Assembly: GCF_000152705.1 (NCBI RefSeq)
Contig: NZ_CH672413.1
Location: 1,084,205 to 1,148,204 of the forward strand
Length of the DNA stretch: 64,000 nt
Reading direction: 5' to 3'
Source of the DNA: Janibacter sp. HTCC2649
GTDB lineage: Bacteria > Actinomycetota > Actinomycetes > Actinomycetales > Dermatophilaceae
Part shown: piece after piece, positions 33,137-41,207 of the stretch
Position numbering within the stretch: the first letter of the stretch is position 1
Layout: every line of letters begins with the position of its first letter
Program-made: the position numbers and the translations under genes
The notes under the pieces: model-generated
Told to the model about the DNA's origin: nothing
The model's database searches: none
What the model saw: the letters and a program-made list of their open reading frames with translations, nothing else

Positions 33137-33901
33137 GTGGAAGACGTGCATCGTCTGCACGGCCTCGGTGCTGTCGTCGAGGTGCGCTGCACAGGTGAGG
33201 CCGCTCCCGATCTCCGCGAGGCCCTGACCATCGCGTGGTCGCGTTGCCTCGACGCCCCGCACGAGTCCCCCGTTGATGCCCCACCTCTTGAGGTGCGGCT
33301 CGATGACGTGTCAGAACTCCCCCGACGGATGATGCTGACCACGCAGCAGGTGACCAAGAACCTCATCCAGGCGCGAGCTGGCGACCTCCTCATGTTCCAC
33401 GCCGGTGCGGTGAGTGACCCAGAGACGGGCCGAAGCCTCGTCTACATCGCCCGCGGCGGCACGGGGAAGACCACCCTCAGCCGGCTCCTCGGCAAGCGCC
33501 TCGGATATCTCACCGACGAGTCGGTCGGCATCGACGCAGCCGGGGTGATCCACCCCTATCCCAAGCCCCTGTCGGTGAGACGCGCGCAGACCCCGAAACT
33601 CAAGGACGAAGTCTCACCCGATGCCCTGGGTCTGCTCCCCGCACCGAAGATCTCCCACGTGAGCAGGCTCGTGCTGCTCGACCGGCAGCCCGGGCTCGCC
33701 TCTGCAGACCTCACCGACGTTCCGTTCATGGATGCCGTGATGGCCATTGTCGAACAGTCGTCGGCGTTGCCCGAGCTGCCCCGACCGCTTCAACGGTTGG
33801 CGGAACTCATCGACGAGATCGGGCCGGTGACTCGCCTGCGCTACAGCGAAGCCACCCATCCTGAGGAGTCGCTCATCGCTCTGGTCCAGGAGGCGTCGTG
33901 A
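33137..33901 (+). CDS. HPr-kinase-like ATPase of module B
   Basis: 254 residues. Walker A ARGGTGKTT is at residues 105-113, preceded by GDLLMFHAGAVSDPETGRSLVYI and followed by LGYLTDESVGIDAAG and PYPKPLSV. The order and several motifs (H-A-x-A-V before the P-loop, Y-x-T-D-E after it, K-P-L-S) are shared with the module A kinase, although the sequences have diverged widely. The N-terminal 90 residues lack a recognised domain. The GTG start is preceded by GAGGGAGGG. The stop overlaps the PqqD-like start (GTGA). A kinase acting on a peptide or small molecule is inferred; no substrate is known. Confidence 0.75.
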   Translation: MEDVHRLHGLGAVVEVRCTGEAAPDLREALTIAWSRCLDAPHESPVDAPPLEVRLDDVSELPRRMMLTTQQVTKNLIQARAGDLLMFHAGAVSDPETGRSLVYIARGGTGKTTLSRLLGKRLGYLTDESVGIDAAGVIHPYPKPLSVRRAQTPKLKDEVSPDALGLLPAPKISHVSRLVLLDRQPGLASADLTDVPFMDAVMAIVEQSSALPELPRPLQRLAELIDEIGPVTRLRYSEATHPEESLIALVQEAS

Positions 33902-34155
33902 AGGTGCAGCGTTGGGAAGCGACCGATGAGCTCCTGCGCGACGGCGAGGCGGCCATCCTCATCCGGGGCAACGTCGTCCGCCTCACCGAGCTGAGCACTG
34001 TCATCTACCTGCTCACGGACCGGGCGATCGACGTGCGCGATCTGGCCGACCAACTCGAATCCCGCTTCGGCGTGCCGACGGACGACTCCACCCTGAGAAA
34101 GACAAATGATGCCGTAGCGGAACTCATCCGCTACGGCATCCTTCGTCGGGCCTGA
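33898..34155 (+). CDS. PqqD-like protein B1
   Basis: 85 residues. The layout (WEATDELLRDGEAAILIRGNVVRLTELSTVIYLLTD, IDVRDLADQLESRFGVP, AVAELIRYGILRR) is the same winged-helix plan as the module A protein, with a central alpha-helix and a final strand. It is translationally coupled to the HPr-kinase-like gene by a 4-base overlap. A hairpin over its last codons (34108-34140) probably ends the two-gene transcript. RRE-type peptide binding is inferred from fold similarity. Confidence 0.7.
   Translation: MKVQRWEATDELLRDGEAAILIRGNVVRLTELSTVIYLLTDRAIDVRDLADQLESRFGVPTDDSTLRKTNDAVAELIRYGILRRA
34108..34140 (+). terminator. Hairpin inside the end of PqqD-like B1
   Basis: GATGCCGTAGCGG (34108-34120) and CCGCTACGGCATC (34128-34140) are perfect inverted copies around AACTCAT, followed by CTTCG. 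The arms lie in coding sequence 15-48 bases before the stop, so the terminator overlaps the gene end, in a tight convergent spot facing the Tat protein. Confidence 0.65.
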
Positions 34156-34187
34156 CGCCAGGCGTCGGACTTTCTGTCAGCGAGAAA

Positions 34188-34796
34188 TCAGGGCTGGCAG
34201 TTGGTGCACGGAGGCGTTGATGCGAACGAGAACGGCATCGTGAACCAACCCTCGCCAGGCGGGTTGGTCGGGGGGGCGGGCGTGTACGGGTGGTCCGGGT
34301 CCGCGCCCTGAACAACCGTGTGTCCCCACGCCATCACGAGACGACCGACGGCGTCGGTGTTGGCGCTGTTGGAGTTCGTGCCAGCGTTGACGATGATCTG
34401 GACACTGCCGCCGGCGGGCACGAGGAGAGCTGCCGGGAGTGGAGTGCCGATGGCACCACCGGTGTAGAGCCGGGCGGTGCTGTACGCGAACGGCACCGAC
34501 GAGGTCACCGCGAAGAACGGGTCCAACGTGCCGTCGACCGTCGGGTAAACATAGAGATTGATGGCCGTGGGGTTGTTGATGGTGACAAGGAAGGTGTAAC
34601 CCTTCACGAAGCCGTACTGGTTCTGGCAACTCGCACCCGGCTGCTTGCAGGCGTTGGTGATGACACCATTCGGCCCGCCCGCGGACGTGGCGTACGCCGG
34701 CGTGGCGACGACGAGCGGCACGGCGGGAATTGCCCATGCTGCTCCCTTGGCGATGGTGCGACGCGAAACGCGCCGGTCCTCGCGCTGTTCAGTCAT
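34188..34796 (-). CDS. Tat-exported protein of module B
   Basis: 202 residues. The twin-arginine signal SRRTIAKGAAWAIPAVPL is followed by VVATPAYATS, with likely cleavage near residue 37 after AYA. The leader is similar to that of the module A Tat protein (RRT, then AAW and P-V-x-L at the same spacing). The mature part is beta-rich, with a disulfide-prone ACKQPGASC after the leader and CTNC three residues before the end. No anchor is visible. GGGGAG lies 5 bases before ATG 34796. It converges with the kinase/PqqD-like pair and lies downstream of the PqqD-like B2 and nucleotidyltransferase genes on the same strand. Role unknown. Confidence 0.68.
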   Translation of the reverse strand: MTEQREDRRVSRRTIAKGAAWAIPAVPLVVATPAYATSAGGPNGVITNACKQPGASCQNQYGFVKGYTFLVTINNPTAINLYVYPTVDGTLDPFFAVTSSVPFAYSTARLYTGGAIGTPLPAALLVPAGGSVQIIVNAGTNSNSANTDAVGRLVMAWGHTVVQGADPDHPYTPAPPTNPPGEGWFTMPFSFASTPPCTNCQP

Positions 34797-34947
34797 GGAA
34801 ACTCCCCTGGGGTTTTGATCATTGGGTTTGAGCCTCAAGTTAGCACCGCCACGGAGGCCCTCAGGGCGGTTTCGGCGAAGAACCAGCCCCTTGGCTCCAC
34901 AACCTTCAAAAATAGGCCCTGACCAGCACGAACGGGTGGTATAGGGA

Positions 34948-35223
34948 CTAGTCACTACGGGTGGTCAACAGGCCTCGGAAGACGAGCTCCTGAAGGTACT
35001 TCTCCACCGCGTCCCCGACCTCACTGGGCATCTTTCCCACGAGGGCGCCCACCGCACCCACGACGTCCTCTTCCCCATCTGCCGCGAGCACCCAGATCGC
35101 CGCCGAGATCCCTTCCAGGGCGACCGGTGGCCCATCGGGAAGGGGCATGAGGAACACCTGCGGCGCATCGACGTCATCCGGGACAACGAAAGCCAGTCGG
35201 GGTGGCACCGCGAAGGAACTCAC
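34948..35223 (-). CDS. PqqD-like protein B2
   Basis: 91 residues. PRLAFVVPDDVDAPQVFLMPLPDGPPVALEGISAAIWVLAAD, DVVGAVGALVGKMP and VEKYLQELVFRGLLTT follow the PqqD plan of two strand pairs, a helix, and a helix-turn-strand end. GTG 35223 overlaps the stop of the nucleotidyltransferase-like gene (GTGA). Together with B1 it gives module B two PqqD-like proteins, perhaps one for each partner enzyme. Confidence 0.68.
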   Translation of the reverse strand: MSSFAVPPRLAFVVPDDVDAPQVFLMPLPDGPPVALEGISAAIWVLAADGEEDVVGAVGALVGKMPSEVGDAVEKYLQELVFRGLLTTRSD

Positions 35224-36095
35224 GGGCGTCTCCGGGTGCGCACGGCCGAGCCCAGCATCCGCGTCACCTCGCGCGCCCCGCGCCGGGCACTGTGCGCGTA
35301 GGCCGCAGCCACCTCACCACGAGTCGGTGGCCTCCCGAGGGTGGTCTCCATCCGATGGCGGTTGGGCACGACGAGCCGCACGGCGGTGCGCACCCCTGCC
35401 CGTCTCGTCGGTGCGGCCCGGATCCGAGCCATCCAGAGTTGGGCGCGCGAGCTCTCCCCGGTCGACAGCACCCGCCACAGGTCGTAGCCACGTTCGCCCA
35501 CGTGCTCATGGAGCGTCCCGGTGCCCGCCGCGAGCGCGAGACCGGCTCCGATCTCGCCGGCGAGGTCCGTCACGCTGCGGCGCTCGTCGTCGGTGGCGTC
35601 CCGCCAGCTGCGTTGGATGTCAGGGTGGTTGAGGTCGCCGGCGCGCGTCGCGTGGACGATGAGCACGAGTCGCTGCGCGGCGAGCGATGGCACAGCACAC
35701 GGCATACCGGCAAGGTCTGTGTTCGATCGGTCGACCCAGAGCCGCTCGAAGGCGGCGGCGGACTCGCCGTCGATGCCCGGGAACCGGCGGTGGACGTCGA
35801 CCGGGGCGAGGAACGGGTGCACGAGAGTGGACGCATGCTCGAAGGCGGACCCGTCCTCGAAGCGGTACTGCGTCCGCCAGCCGTGCTCGTGCATCGCGGC
35901 GATGAGGCGCTCCACGTGCGAGGGACGGACCAGCACGTCGGCGTCGATGCTCTGCCGGGTCGCGCCCCCCAGGCTGTCGTCGACGGCCGGGCCCTTGATG
36001 TGGAGCAGGTCGACACCATGGTCGTCAGCGAGCGCCTGAAGAGCCGCGTGGGAGAAGCGAATCCCCACTGACCAAGGCATCGTCGCGGCATCCAC
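35220..36095 (-). CDS. Nucleotidyltransferase-like protein of module B (NTP_transf_5-like)
   Basis: 291 residues. LLHIKGPAVDDSLGGATRQSIDADVLVRP near residues 30-58 has the K-G-x-x-x...R...D-x-D-x-L-V arrangement of the NTP_transf_5 nucleotidyltransferase family. HEHGWRTQYRFEDGSAFEH and PVDVHRRFPGI follow, with Asp and His where a third carboxylate is expected. Members of this family occur beside PqqD- and HprK-like proteins in lasso-peptide and exopolysaccharide loci. GTG 36095 has TAGGGT (36102-36107) 6 bases upstream (leaderless). Its stop overlaps the PqqD-like B2 start. The C-terminal third is Arg-rich. Confidence 0.7.
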   Translation of the reverse strand: MDAATMPWSVGIRFSHAALQALADDHGVDLLHIKGPAVDDSLGGATRQSIDADVLVRPSHVERLIAAMHEHGWRTQYRFEDGSAFEHASTLVHPFLAPVDVHRRFPGIDGESAAAFERLWVDRSNTDLAGMPCAVPSLAAQRLVLIVHATRAGDLNHPDIQRSWRDATDDERRSVTDLAGEIGAGLALAAGTGTLHEHVGERGYDLWRVLSTGESSRAQLWMARIRAAPTRRAGVRTAVRLVVPNRHRMETTLGRPPTRGEVAAAYAHSARRGAREVTRMLGSAVRTRRRP

Positions 36096-36197
36096 AACCC
36101 GACCCTACCGAGTCACGGATGCCCCTGTCCGCCCGGTGGTAGCGTGCGGAAAACGGGTGCATCTGGGTGCGCCACCGCCTCAACATGGGGGATACAC

Positions 36198-37142
36198 GTG
36201 AAGGTCGTGGTGACCGGCGGCGCCGGATTCATCGGTTCCAACCTGGGCCGGGAGCTGCTCGCTCGGCCCGAGATCGACGAGGTCGTCGCGATCGACAACC
36301 TGTCGACGGGTTCGCGAGCCAACCTCGAGGGCACCGACATCACCCTGCTCGAGGGCACGATCCTCGATCCAGCCGCTCTCGACGAGGCCTGTGCGGGGGC
36401 CAGTGCCATCGTGCACCTCGGCGCGCTCCCCTCGGTCCCCCGCTCCGTCATCGACCCGCTCGCCTCCCACCACGCGAACGCCACCGGAACCCTTGAGGTG
36501 CTCCAGGCCGCCCGTCGCGCCGGTGACCTCCACGTCATCTCGGCATCGTCGTCGTCGGTCTACGGCGCCAACCGCGAGCTCCCCAAGCGCGAGAGCATGC
36601 GCACGGCGCCGATCTCTCCGTATGCCGTGAGCAAGCAGGCGACCGAGGCCTACACCTTGTCGTTCGGTCACACCTACGGCATGCCGACGCTCGCCTTCCG
36701 CTTCTTCAACGTCTACGGGCCGCTCCAGGCCGCTGGCCATGCGTATGCCGCGGTGCTGCCGGCGTTCATCGATGCGGCCCTGCGTGGGGTGCCGCTCACG
36801 ATCCACGGCGACGGCGAACAGACCCGCGACTTCACCTACGTCGGCACCGTGACCCGGGTGATCGCCGACGCCGTCGTCCGGCGCGTCAATGATCTCGAGG
36901 CGATCAACCTTGCATTCGGCAGCCGCACCTCGCTCAATGTCGTGGTCGACGAGCTCGCCGACATCCTTGGCGAGCGCCCTGCCGTGGAATACGTCGAGAC
37001 CCGGGCCGGCGACGTCCGCGACTCGCAGGCCGACAACGCGCGCCTGCTCTCACACTTCCCCGACGTGGCTCCCGTTCCGTTGCGCGAGGGACTGCAGGCG
37101 ACCGTCGACTGGTTCCGCACCCTGCCCGACTACCGCAGCTGA
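36198..37142 (+). CDS. NAD-dependent sugar epimerase (GalE-like)
   Basis: 314 residues, short-chain dehydrogenase fold. VVVTGGAGFIGSNLG at residues 3-17 binds NAD; ISASSSSVYGAN and SPYAVSKQATEAY give the catalytic Ser and Tyr-x-x-x-Lys; FRFFNVYGP and TRDFTYVGTV bind the nucleotide sugar. It most likely interconverts UDP-hexoses (4-epimerase) or related sugars for polysaccharide synthesis. GTG 36198 with GGGGGA 5 bases before it sets the start; upstream in-frame codons are unsupported. The ligase-like gene follows after 14 bases. Confidence 0.88.
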   Translation: MKVVVTGGAGFIGSNLGRELLARPEIDEVVAIDNLSTGSRANLEGTDITLLEGTILDPAALDEACAGASAIVHLGALPSVPRSVIDPLASHHANATGTLEVLQAARRAGDLHVISASSSSVYGANRELPKRESMRTAPISPYAVSKQATEAYTLSFGHTYGMPTLAFRFFNVYGPLQAAGHAYAAVLPAFIDAALRGVPLTIHGDGEQTRDFTYVGTVTRVIADAVVRRVNDLEAINLAFGSRTSLNVVVDELADILGERPAVEYVETRAGDVRDSQADNARLLSHFPDVAPVPLREGLQATVDWFRTLPDYRS

Positions 37143-37156
37143 GCTCGGCGGCAGCC

Positions 37157-38194
37157 GTGCGACGGCCGTTCGCCTCCGTCGGGTGGCCCGGCTTGGGAGG
37201 TCTCGCCCTCCTGTGTGCCTGGATGGTCTGGTCGGTGGTGGTCGGTCTTCGCCTGGACCAGGGGTTCTCGCTGACGAGCCCGTACCTCGTCGCACCGATC
37301 GTTCTCGTGCTGGGAGTGGCTGGCGGACAGGCACTTGTCCGGTATGCCGGTGACCCACGTCTGCACATCGCGCTCGCCGTTGCAGGTGTCGTGCTCATCC
37401 TTGGTGTGCTGCTGACGAAGGAGCCAGGCAAGGAGCCACTCGGCTACGCCAACGCCAACGCCGCACTTGGCGTGCAGCTCGTGGCGATGTGCGGGCTGGG
37501 TGTGGTCGCCGCGCCTCCTGGTCGGCACCGAATTCTGGTGTCCGCGTTGGGACTTGGCGTGGTGGCGGTGGCTCTCAATCGTTCGGCGGCAGGGCTGGCT
37601 GTGTGCGTGCCACTGGTGCTGGTGATCGCTGGGGTGTGCTGGCGCAAGCCCGCTCATCGTTGGTGGGCCGTGGCCCTCGGGACCCTCATCTCCGTCGCGG
37701 GTGCGGCCGTCATCCTGCGCCTCGCGCAGGGTCCGGCCTTCCCGTCGTGGGCGCGGGGCATCTTCGACACCGTCCGGGAGCAGCTCTGGCACGACGCGAT
37801 GGCCCTGTGGGACCGACGACCCGTCACCGGGTCCGGCCCCGGTTCGTTCCGTGACGCCACGGCGCTCTCCATCGACCCGGACACCTCAAGTGCCCACTCG
37901 TCGGTGCTGCAGATCGGCGCCGAGACGGGTTGGGTCGGCGTGACCTTCTTTGCTCTCGTCGGGTTCGCCGGACTCCTCTGGGCAGCCCGAGGCAGGGCGC
38001 CCCAAGCCGTGATCGCCATGGCGGCGTGGACCGCCCTCCTCGTCCACTCCTACGCCGACCACCTGTTGGAGTTCGCCCCGGTGATCCTCGCCGCCGGGGC
38101 CGTCCTGGGTTGGGCAGCTGCCAGCGGCCGCTCGGGACAGGCTGATTCAGAAGAGCTCGACGTCTCCGAGGGTGAGCGCCCAGTCACCGGGTGA
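37157..38194 (+). CDS. O-antigen ligase/polymerase-like membrane protein
   Basis: 345 residues with about nine membrane helices. NRSAAGLAVCVPLVLVI, then an external loop containing WDRRPVTGSGPGSFRDATA and SSAHSSVLQIGAETGWVGVTFF, match the Wzy_C/O-antigen ligase family, in which this loop with its conserved H-N/S-x-x-L-x-x-x-x-E-x-G motif is the catalytic signature. It joins or polymerises lipid-linked polysaccharide at the membrane. It is shorter than typical WaaL. Its last 48 bases overlap the end of the convergent acetyltransferase gene, which is unusually long for a coding overlap. Confidence 0.75.
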   Translation: MRRPFASVGWPGLGGLALLCAWMVWSVVVGLRLDQGFSLTSPYLVAPIVLVLGVAGGQALVRYAGDPRLHIALAVAGVVLILGVLLTKEPGKEPLGYANANAALGVQLVAMCGLGVVAAPPGRHRILVSALGLGVVAVALNRSAAGLAVCVPLVLVIAGVCWRKPAHRWWAVALGTLISVAGAAVILRLAQGPAFPSWARGIFDTVREQLWHDAMALWDRRPVTGSGPGSFRDATALSIDPDTSSAHSSVLQIGAETGWVGVTFFALVGFAGLLWAARGRAPQAVIAMAAWTALLVHSYADHLLEFAPVILAAGAVLGWAAASGRSGQADSEELDVSEGERPVTG

Positions 38195-39127
38195 GGGTGC
38201 GGAGGCCGCGAGGGGACGCGTGGTGAGCAGCGGACCCTGACGGGGCAAGGGCACGAGACCAGCCGAGGGTCCGGTGCGCAGCCCGATCGCGTAGTCCGCT
38301 CCGGTCTCTCGCAGGACCCGACGCACGAGCGAGGCGCCGGTGCGACGGTCCGGCACGAGCTGTTCGACGATGGCGGCCTCCACGGCATCGCCCCGGCGGC
38401 GGAGTCGGAAGATCACGCCGCCACGACCAGCGTTGGCCTCGTCCACGAGGAGCAGCCGATACCTCAGCGGTGCGAACGCGGTCCGCCACGCGAGGTACTC
38501 CGGGGTGCGGTTGGTCCGGACCCCCTTGGCCGGAGCATGTCGGATGAGCTGCTCGGCGAGGGCGCCGTCGGCGAGGGCCACCGCGGCGTCGAGCCCGACG
38601 TCCGTGGCGTCTGACCACAAGGAGGCCGGCACGCGTGAGGTCACCATCGACACCATCGAGCGCGGCCCGCGCGGCATGACCCCGACCGGGAGCCGGCGGG
38701 CGAGGCTCCAGCCCATCTTGAGATAGCCCGGCCGGCTCTGCTCGTTGGGCGTGTTGAAGACGATGCCATCACCCGCGAGAGTCAACTCGCTCACGCCCTG
38801 CAAAGTGAGGGTCCGGAAGATCCCCACTCCTCTGTATGCCGGGTCGGTTGCCGTGTCGACGGCGCGCACCGCCCGCAGCACGCGGCCTTCGTCGGTGAGG
38901 AACTCCCAGCGCAGGAAGGTGCGGTAGCCGACGACCACTCCGTCGTGCAGTGCCACCCATGCCGGGGACACACCGAAGGGGTTGTCACGGTGCTTCCACT
39001 GCAGGAACGCCTCGTAGTGCGGGTCGTCCACCTTGCCCAGCGAGGCCCGGAGCATCGGGAGCGCCGTGGCGTCGTCCTGAGGCTCCGCTGCCCTGATGAC
39101 GAGGTCCTCCGGCTTGACCGAGCTCAT
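38147..39127 (-). CDS. GNAT-family acetyltransferase of the polysaccharide region
   Basis: 326 residues. VIRAAEPQDDATALPML opens a GNAT fold; FLQWKHRDNPFGVSPAWVALHDGVVVGYRTF and VDTATDPAYRGVGIFRTLT provide the acetyl-CoA-binding R-G-x-G-x-x strand-turn-helix near 95-105. IVFNTPNEQSRPGYLKMGWSL is the end of the first GNAT domain, and a second smaller domain follows from about 190. It may acetylate a sugar or an amino sugar of the polymer; the substrate is unknown. ATG 39127 has GGAGGGG 7 bases upstream. It is divergent from a glycosyltransferase. Confidence 0.75.
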   Translation of the reverse strand: MSSVKPEDLVIRAAEPQDDATALPMLRASLGKVDDPHYEAFLQWKHRDNPFGVSPAWVALHDGVVVGYRTFLRWEFLTDEGRVLRAVRAVDTATDPAYRGVGIFRTLTLQGVSELTLAGDGIVFNTPNEQSRPGYLKMGWSLARRLPVGVMPRGPRSMVSMVTSRVPASLWSDATDVGLDAAVALADGALAEQLIRHAPAKGVRTNRTPEYLAWRTAFAPLRYRLLLVDEANAGRGGVIFRLRRRGDAVEAAIVEQLVPDRRTGASLVRRVLRETGADYAIGLRTGPSAGLVPLPRQGPLLTTRPLAASAPSPGDWALTLGDVELF

Positions 39128-39224
39128 CCGTACGCCCCTCCATCGTTGGTACCCTCGAGCGAGTTTAGGCCGCGCCCGGATGCCGCGTCGGCGTTCGGCA
39201 TCGCGAGCACCCGGGAGGGACAGC

Positions 39225-40376
39225 ATGGGGACCGCTCAGCCATCCGCTGATCGCGTCCGAGTTCTCTGGCTCGTCAAGGGTCTGGGACCGGGGGGCGCCG
39301 AGCAGCTGCTGCTCCTGGCTGCCGGGGTGGTGGACCGGGACCGCTTCGACTATCGCCTCGCCTATGTGCGACCCGACAAGACTCACCTCGTCCCCGAGTT
39401 CGAGGCCAAAGGCCTTGTCCCACAACGACTTGGCCTGAATGCATCAGGGCCAGCGCTGCGGGCCGCGTGGGTGGCAGACCTTCGCCGGGCGATGGCCGAC
39501 GCCGACATCGTCCACGCCCACTCCCCCGTCCTGGCCTCGGCCGCGAGGCTCGTTGCGCGCAGCCTCCCCCGGGCCCAACGCCCCATCGTCGTCACCACTG
39601 AGCACAACGAGTGGACGAGCCACCGCACGCCCACCCGACTGCTCAACGGCATCACCTCGCCCCTCGACGCCCACCACTGGGCGGTCTCGGACCAGGTCCG
39701 GTCAACGGTGTGGAACTCGCGGCGAGAGGGCTACGAGGTCCTCATCCACGGCATCGACCCGGCCACGGTGAGTCCGGCACCTGGAACGCGGGAGCGGCTC
39801 CGCGCCGAGTTGGGCATCGCGGCCGATGAGGTCCTGTCCCTCACCGTGGCCAACCTGCGGGCCAACAAGGACTACCCCAACCTTCTTCGCGCCGCCCGGG
39901 CCGCCCTCGACCTCGAGCCACGGCTGAGGTTCGCTGCCGTCGGCCAGGGCCCACTGGTGGACGAGGTGGCCGACCTCCACAGATCCCTCAACCTCGGTGA
40001 TCGCTTCCTGCTCCTCGGTTTTCGACGCGATGTCCACGACCTCATGGCCGCCGCCGACATCTTCACCCTCGCCTCCGCACACGAGGGCCTGCCGGTCGCC
40101 GTGATGGAAGCGTTCGCAGCAGGCCTTCCCATCGTCGCCACGGACGTGGGCGGCCTCCCCCAGCAGGTCACCGCTGGCGTCGAGGGCCTCCTCGTGACAC
40201 CCGGCGACTCCAAAGCCTTGGCCGATGCCCTCGTGTCCGTCGCGCGTGCTGATGCGATGCGACAGCGCATGGGTGCGGCCGCGCTGGCGAGGGTGGCGGA
40301 CTACGACATCCGACGCGCCGTCACCGAGCAGGAGAAGGTGTATGCCGCCCTGGCCGCACCTTCGCGACGTGGCTGA
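39225..40376 (+). CDS. Glycosyltransferase family 4
   Basis: 383 residues, GT-B fold. The N-terminal domain has LWLVKGLGPGGAEQLLLLAAG (GT4 G-G-A-E motif) and IVHAHSPVLASAARLVARSL. The C-terminal domain has SLTVANLRANKDYPNLLRAA and FTLASAHEGLPVAVMEAFAAGLPIVATDVGGLPQ with the E-x7-E nucleotide-sugar site. It transfers a sugar to a lipid-linked or growing glycan; specificity cannot be read. GGGAGGGA precedes the ATG. It starts a plus-strand unit between two minus-strand clusters. Confidence 0.9.
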   Translation: MGTAQPSADRVRVLWLVKGLGPGGAEQLLLLAAGVVDRDRFDYRLAYVRPDKTHLVPEFEAKGLVPQRLGLNASGPALRAAWVADLRRAMADADIVHAHSPVLASAARLVARSLPRAQRPIVVTTEHNEWTSHRTPTRLLNGITSPLDAHHWAVSDQVRSTVWNSRREGYEVLIHGIDPATVSPAPGTRERLRAELGIAADEVLSLTVANLRANKDYPNLLRAARAALDLEPRLRFAAVGQGPLVDEVADLHRSLNLGDRFLLLGFRRDVHDLMAAADIFTLASAHEGLPVAVMEAFAAGLPIVATDVGGLPQQVTAGVEGLLVTPGDSKALADALVSVARADAMRQRMGAAALARVADYDIRRAVTEQEKVYAALAAPSRRG

Positions 40377-40394
40377 GCGCACCGAAGCAACGGT

Positions 40395-41207
40395 CTAACC
40401 GCGCAGACCGGCGGCCTTCCCGAGACGGACGGCAGCGGCATACGCGCGTTCGGGCCCGAGCGCACCGGTGAGCTTGGCAGCAAAGAAGGACTCAGGGTCC
40501 GACTGACGCACCGGCACTCGCGTGAGCCGCATGCGGTTCGCGTCAGGCAGGTTGCGGCCCAGTTCGCCGGTGGAGGCGCTGCGGAACCGTGCCCTCAGGC
40601 GGGCCTCCATGGCCGGGACGGGAATCCCCCACGGGTAGGTGAAGTGCCGCGGTGTCACGCCAAGGTGGTTCTCGACGGCCTCGGTGCAGGCGTCGAGCTC
40701 TGCCTCGGTGAGCACCTCGGGCCGGACGTGGCTGTGGGTGTGGTTGCCGATGGTGCACAGGCCCGAGTTGACCAACTCGGCCAGCTGGTCCCAGGTCATC
40801 CCACGGCCCGCGCGTCCCTTGGCGGTCGACCCCTCCCAGACCATCGTGTCGTCGACGTAGCCGGACGCGAGGTAGACCGTGAACGGCAGGCCCCGCTCAC
40901 GCAGGAGCGGCCAGGCGTTGGCGTGGACGTCATCGAAGCCGTCGTCGAAGGTCAGCACCACGGACGGGCTGGTGTCGCCGGCATCGAGCCGATCCAGCGC
41001 GGTGTCGAGGGAGACGACGTCGTGCGACGCGAGGACGTCGAGCTGCCGCCGGAAGTCGCTGGTGGCGAGGTCCAGCTCGTCGGAGGTCCCGCCACCGATG
41101 CGGTGATAGATGAGGAGGCTGGCGCCGGTCGCCGGGGCGTTGCGGCCCGCACGGGCCAGAGCCTGCTTGAACCGGCGGCGGGCTCCCTGCGACTCAGCGG
41201 CGGGCAC
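40395..41207 (-). CDS. Polysaccharide deacetylase (NodB domain)
   Basis: 270 residues. TFDDGFDDVHANAWPLL gives the catalytic Asp and metal Asp, HTHSHVRPEVL the metal His pair, and FTYPWG and RLTRVPV the later motifs. It removes acetyl (or similar) groups from amino sugars of the polymer. There is no signal peptide or anchor, so its location is uncertain. GTG 41207 overlaps the polymerase-like stop by 14 bases, so it is the third gene of the kinase-polymerase-deacetylase unit. Confidence 0.88.
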   Translation of the reverse strand: MPAAESQGARRRFKQALARAGRNAPATGASLLIYHRIGGGTSDELDLATSDFRRQLDVLASHDVVSLDTALDRLDAGDTSPSVVLTFDDGFDDVHANAWPLLRERGLPFTVYLASGYVDDTMVWEGSTAKGRAGRGMTWDQLAELVNSGLCTIGNHTHSHVRPEVLTEAELDACTEAVENHLGVTPRHFTYPWGIPVPAMEARLRARFRSASTGELGRNLPDANRMRLTRVPVRQSDPESFFAAKLTGALGPERAYAAAVRLGKAAGLRG

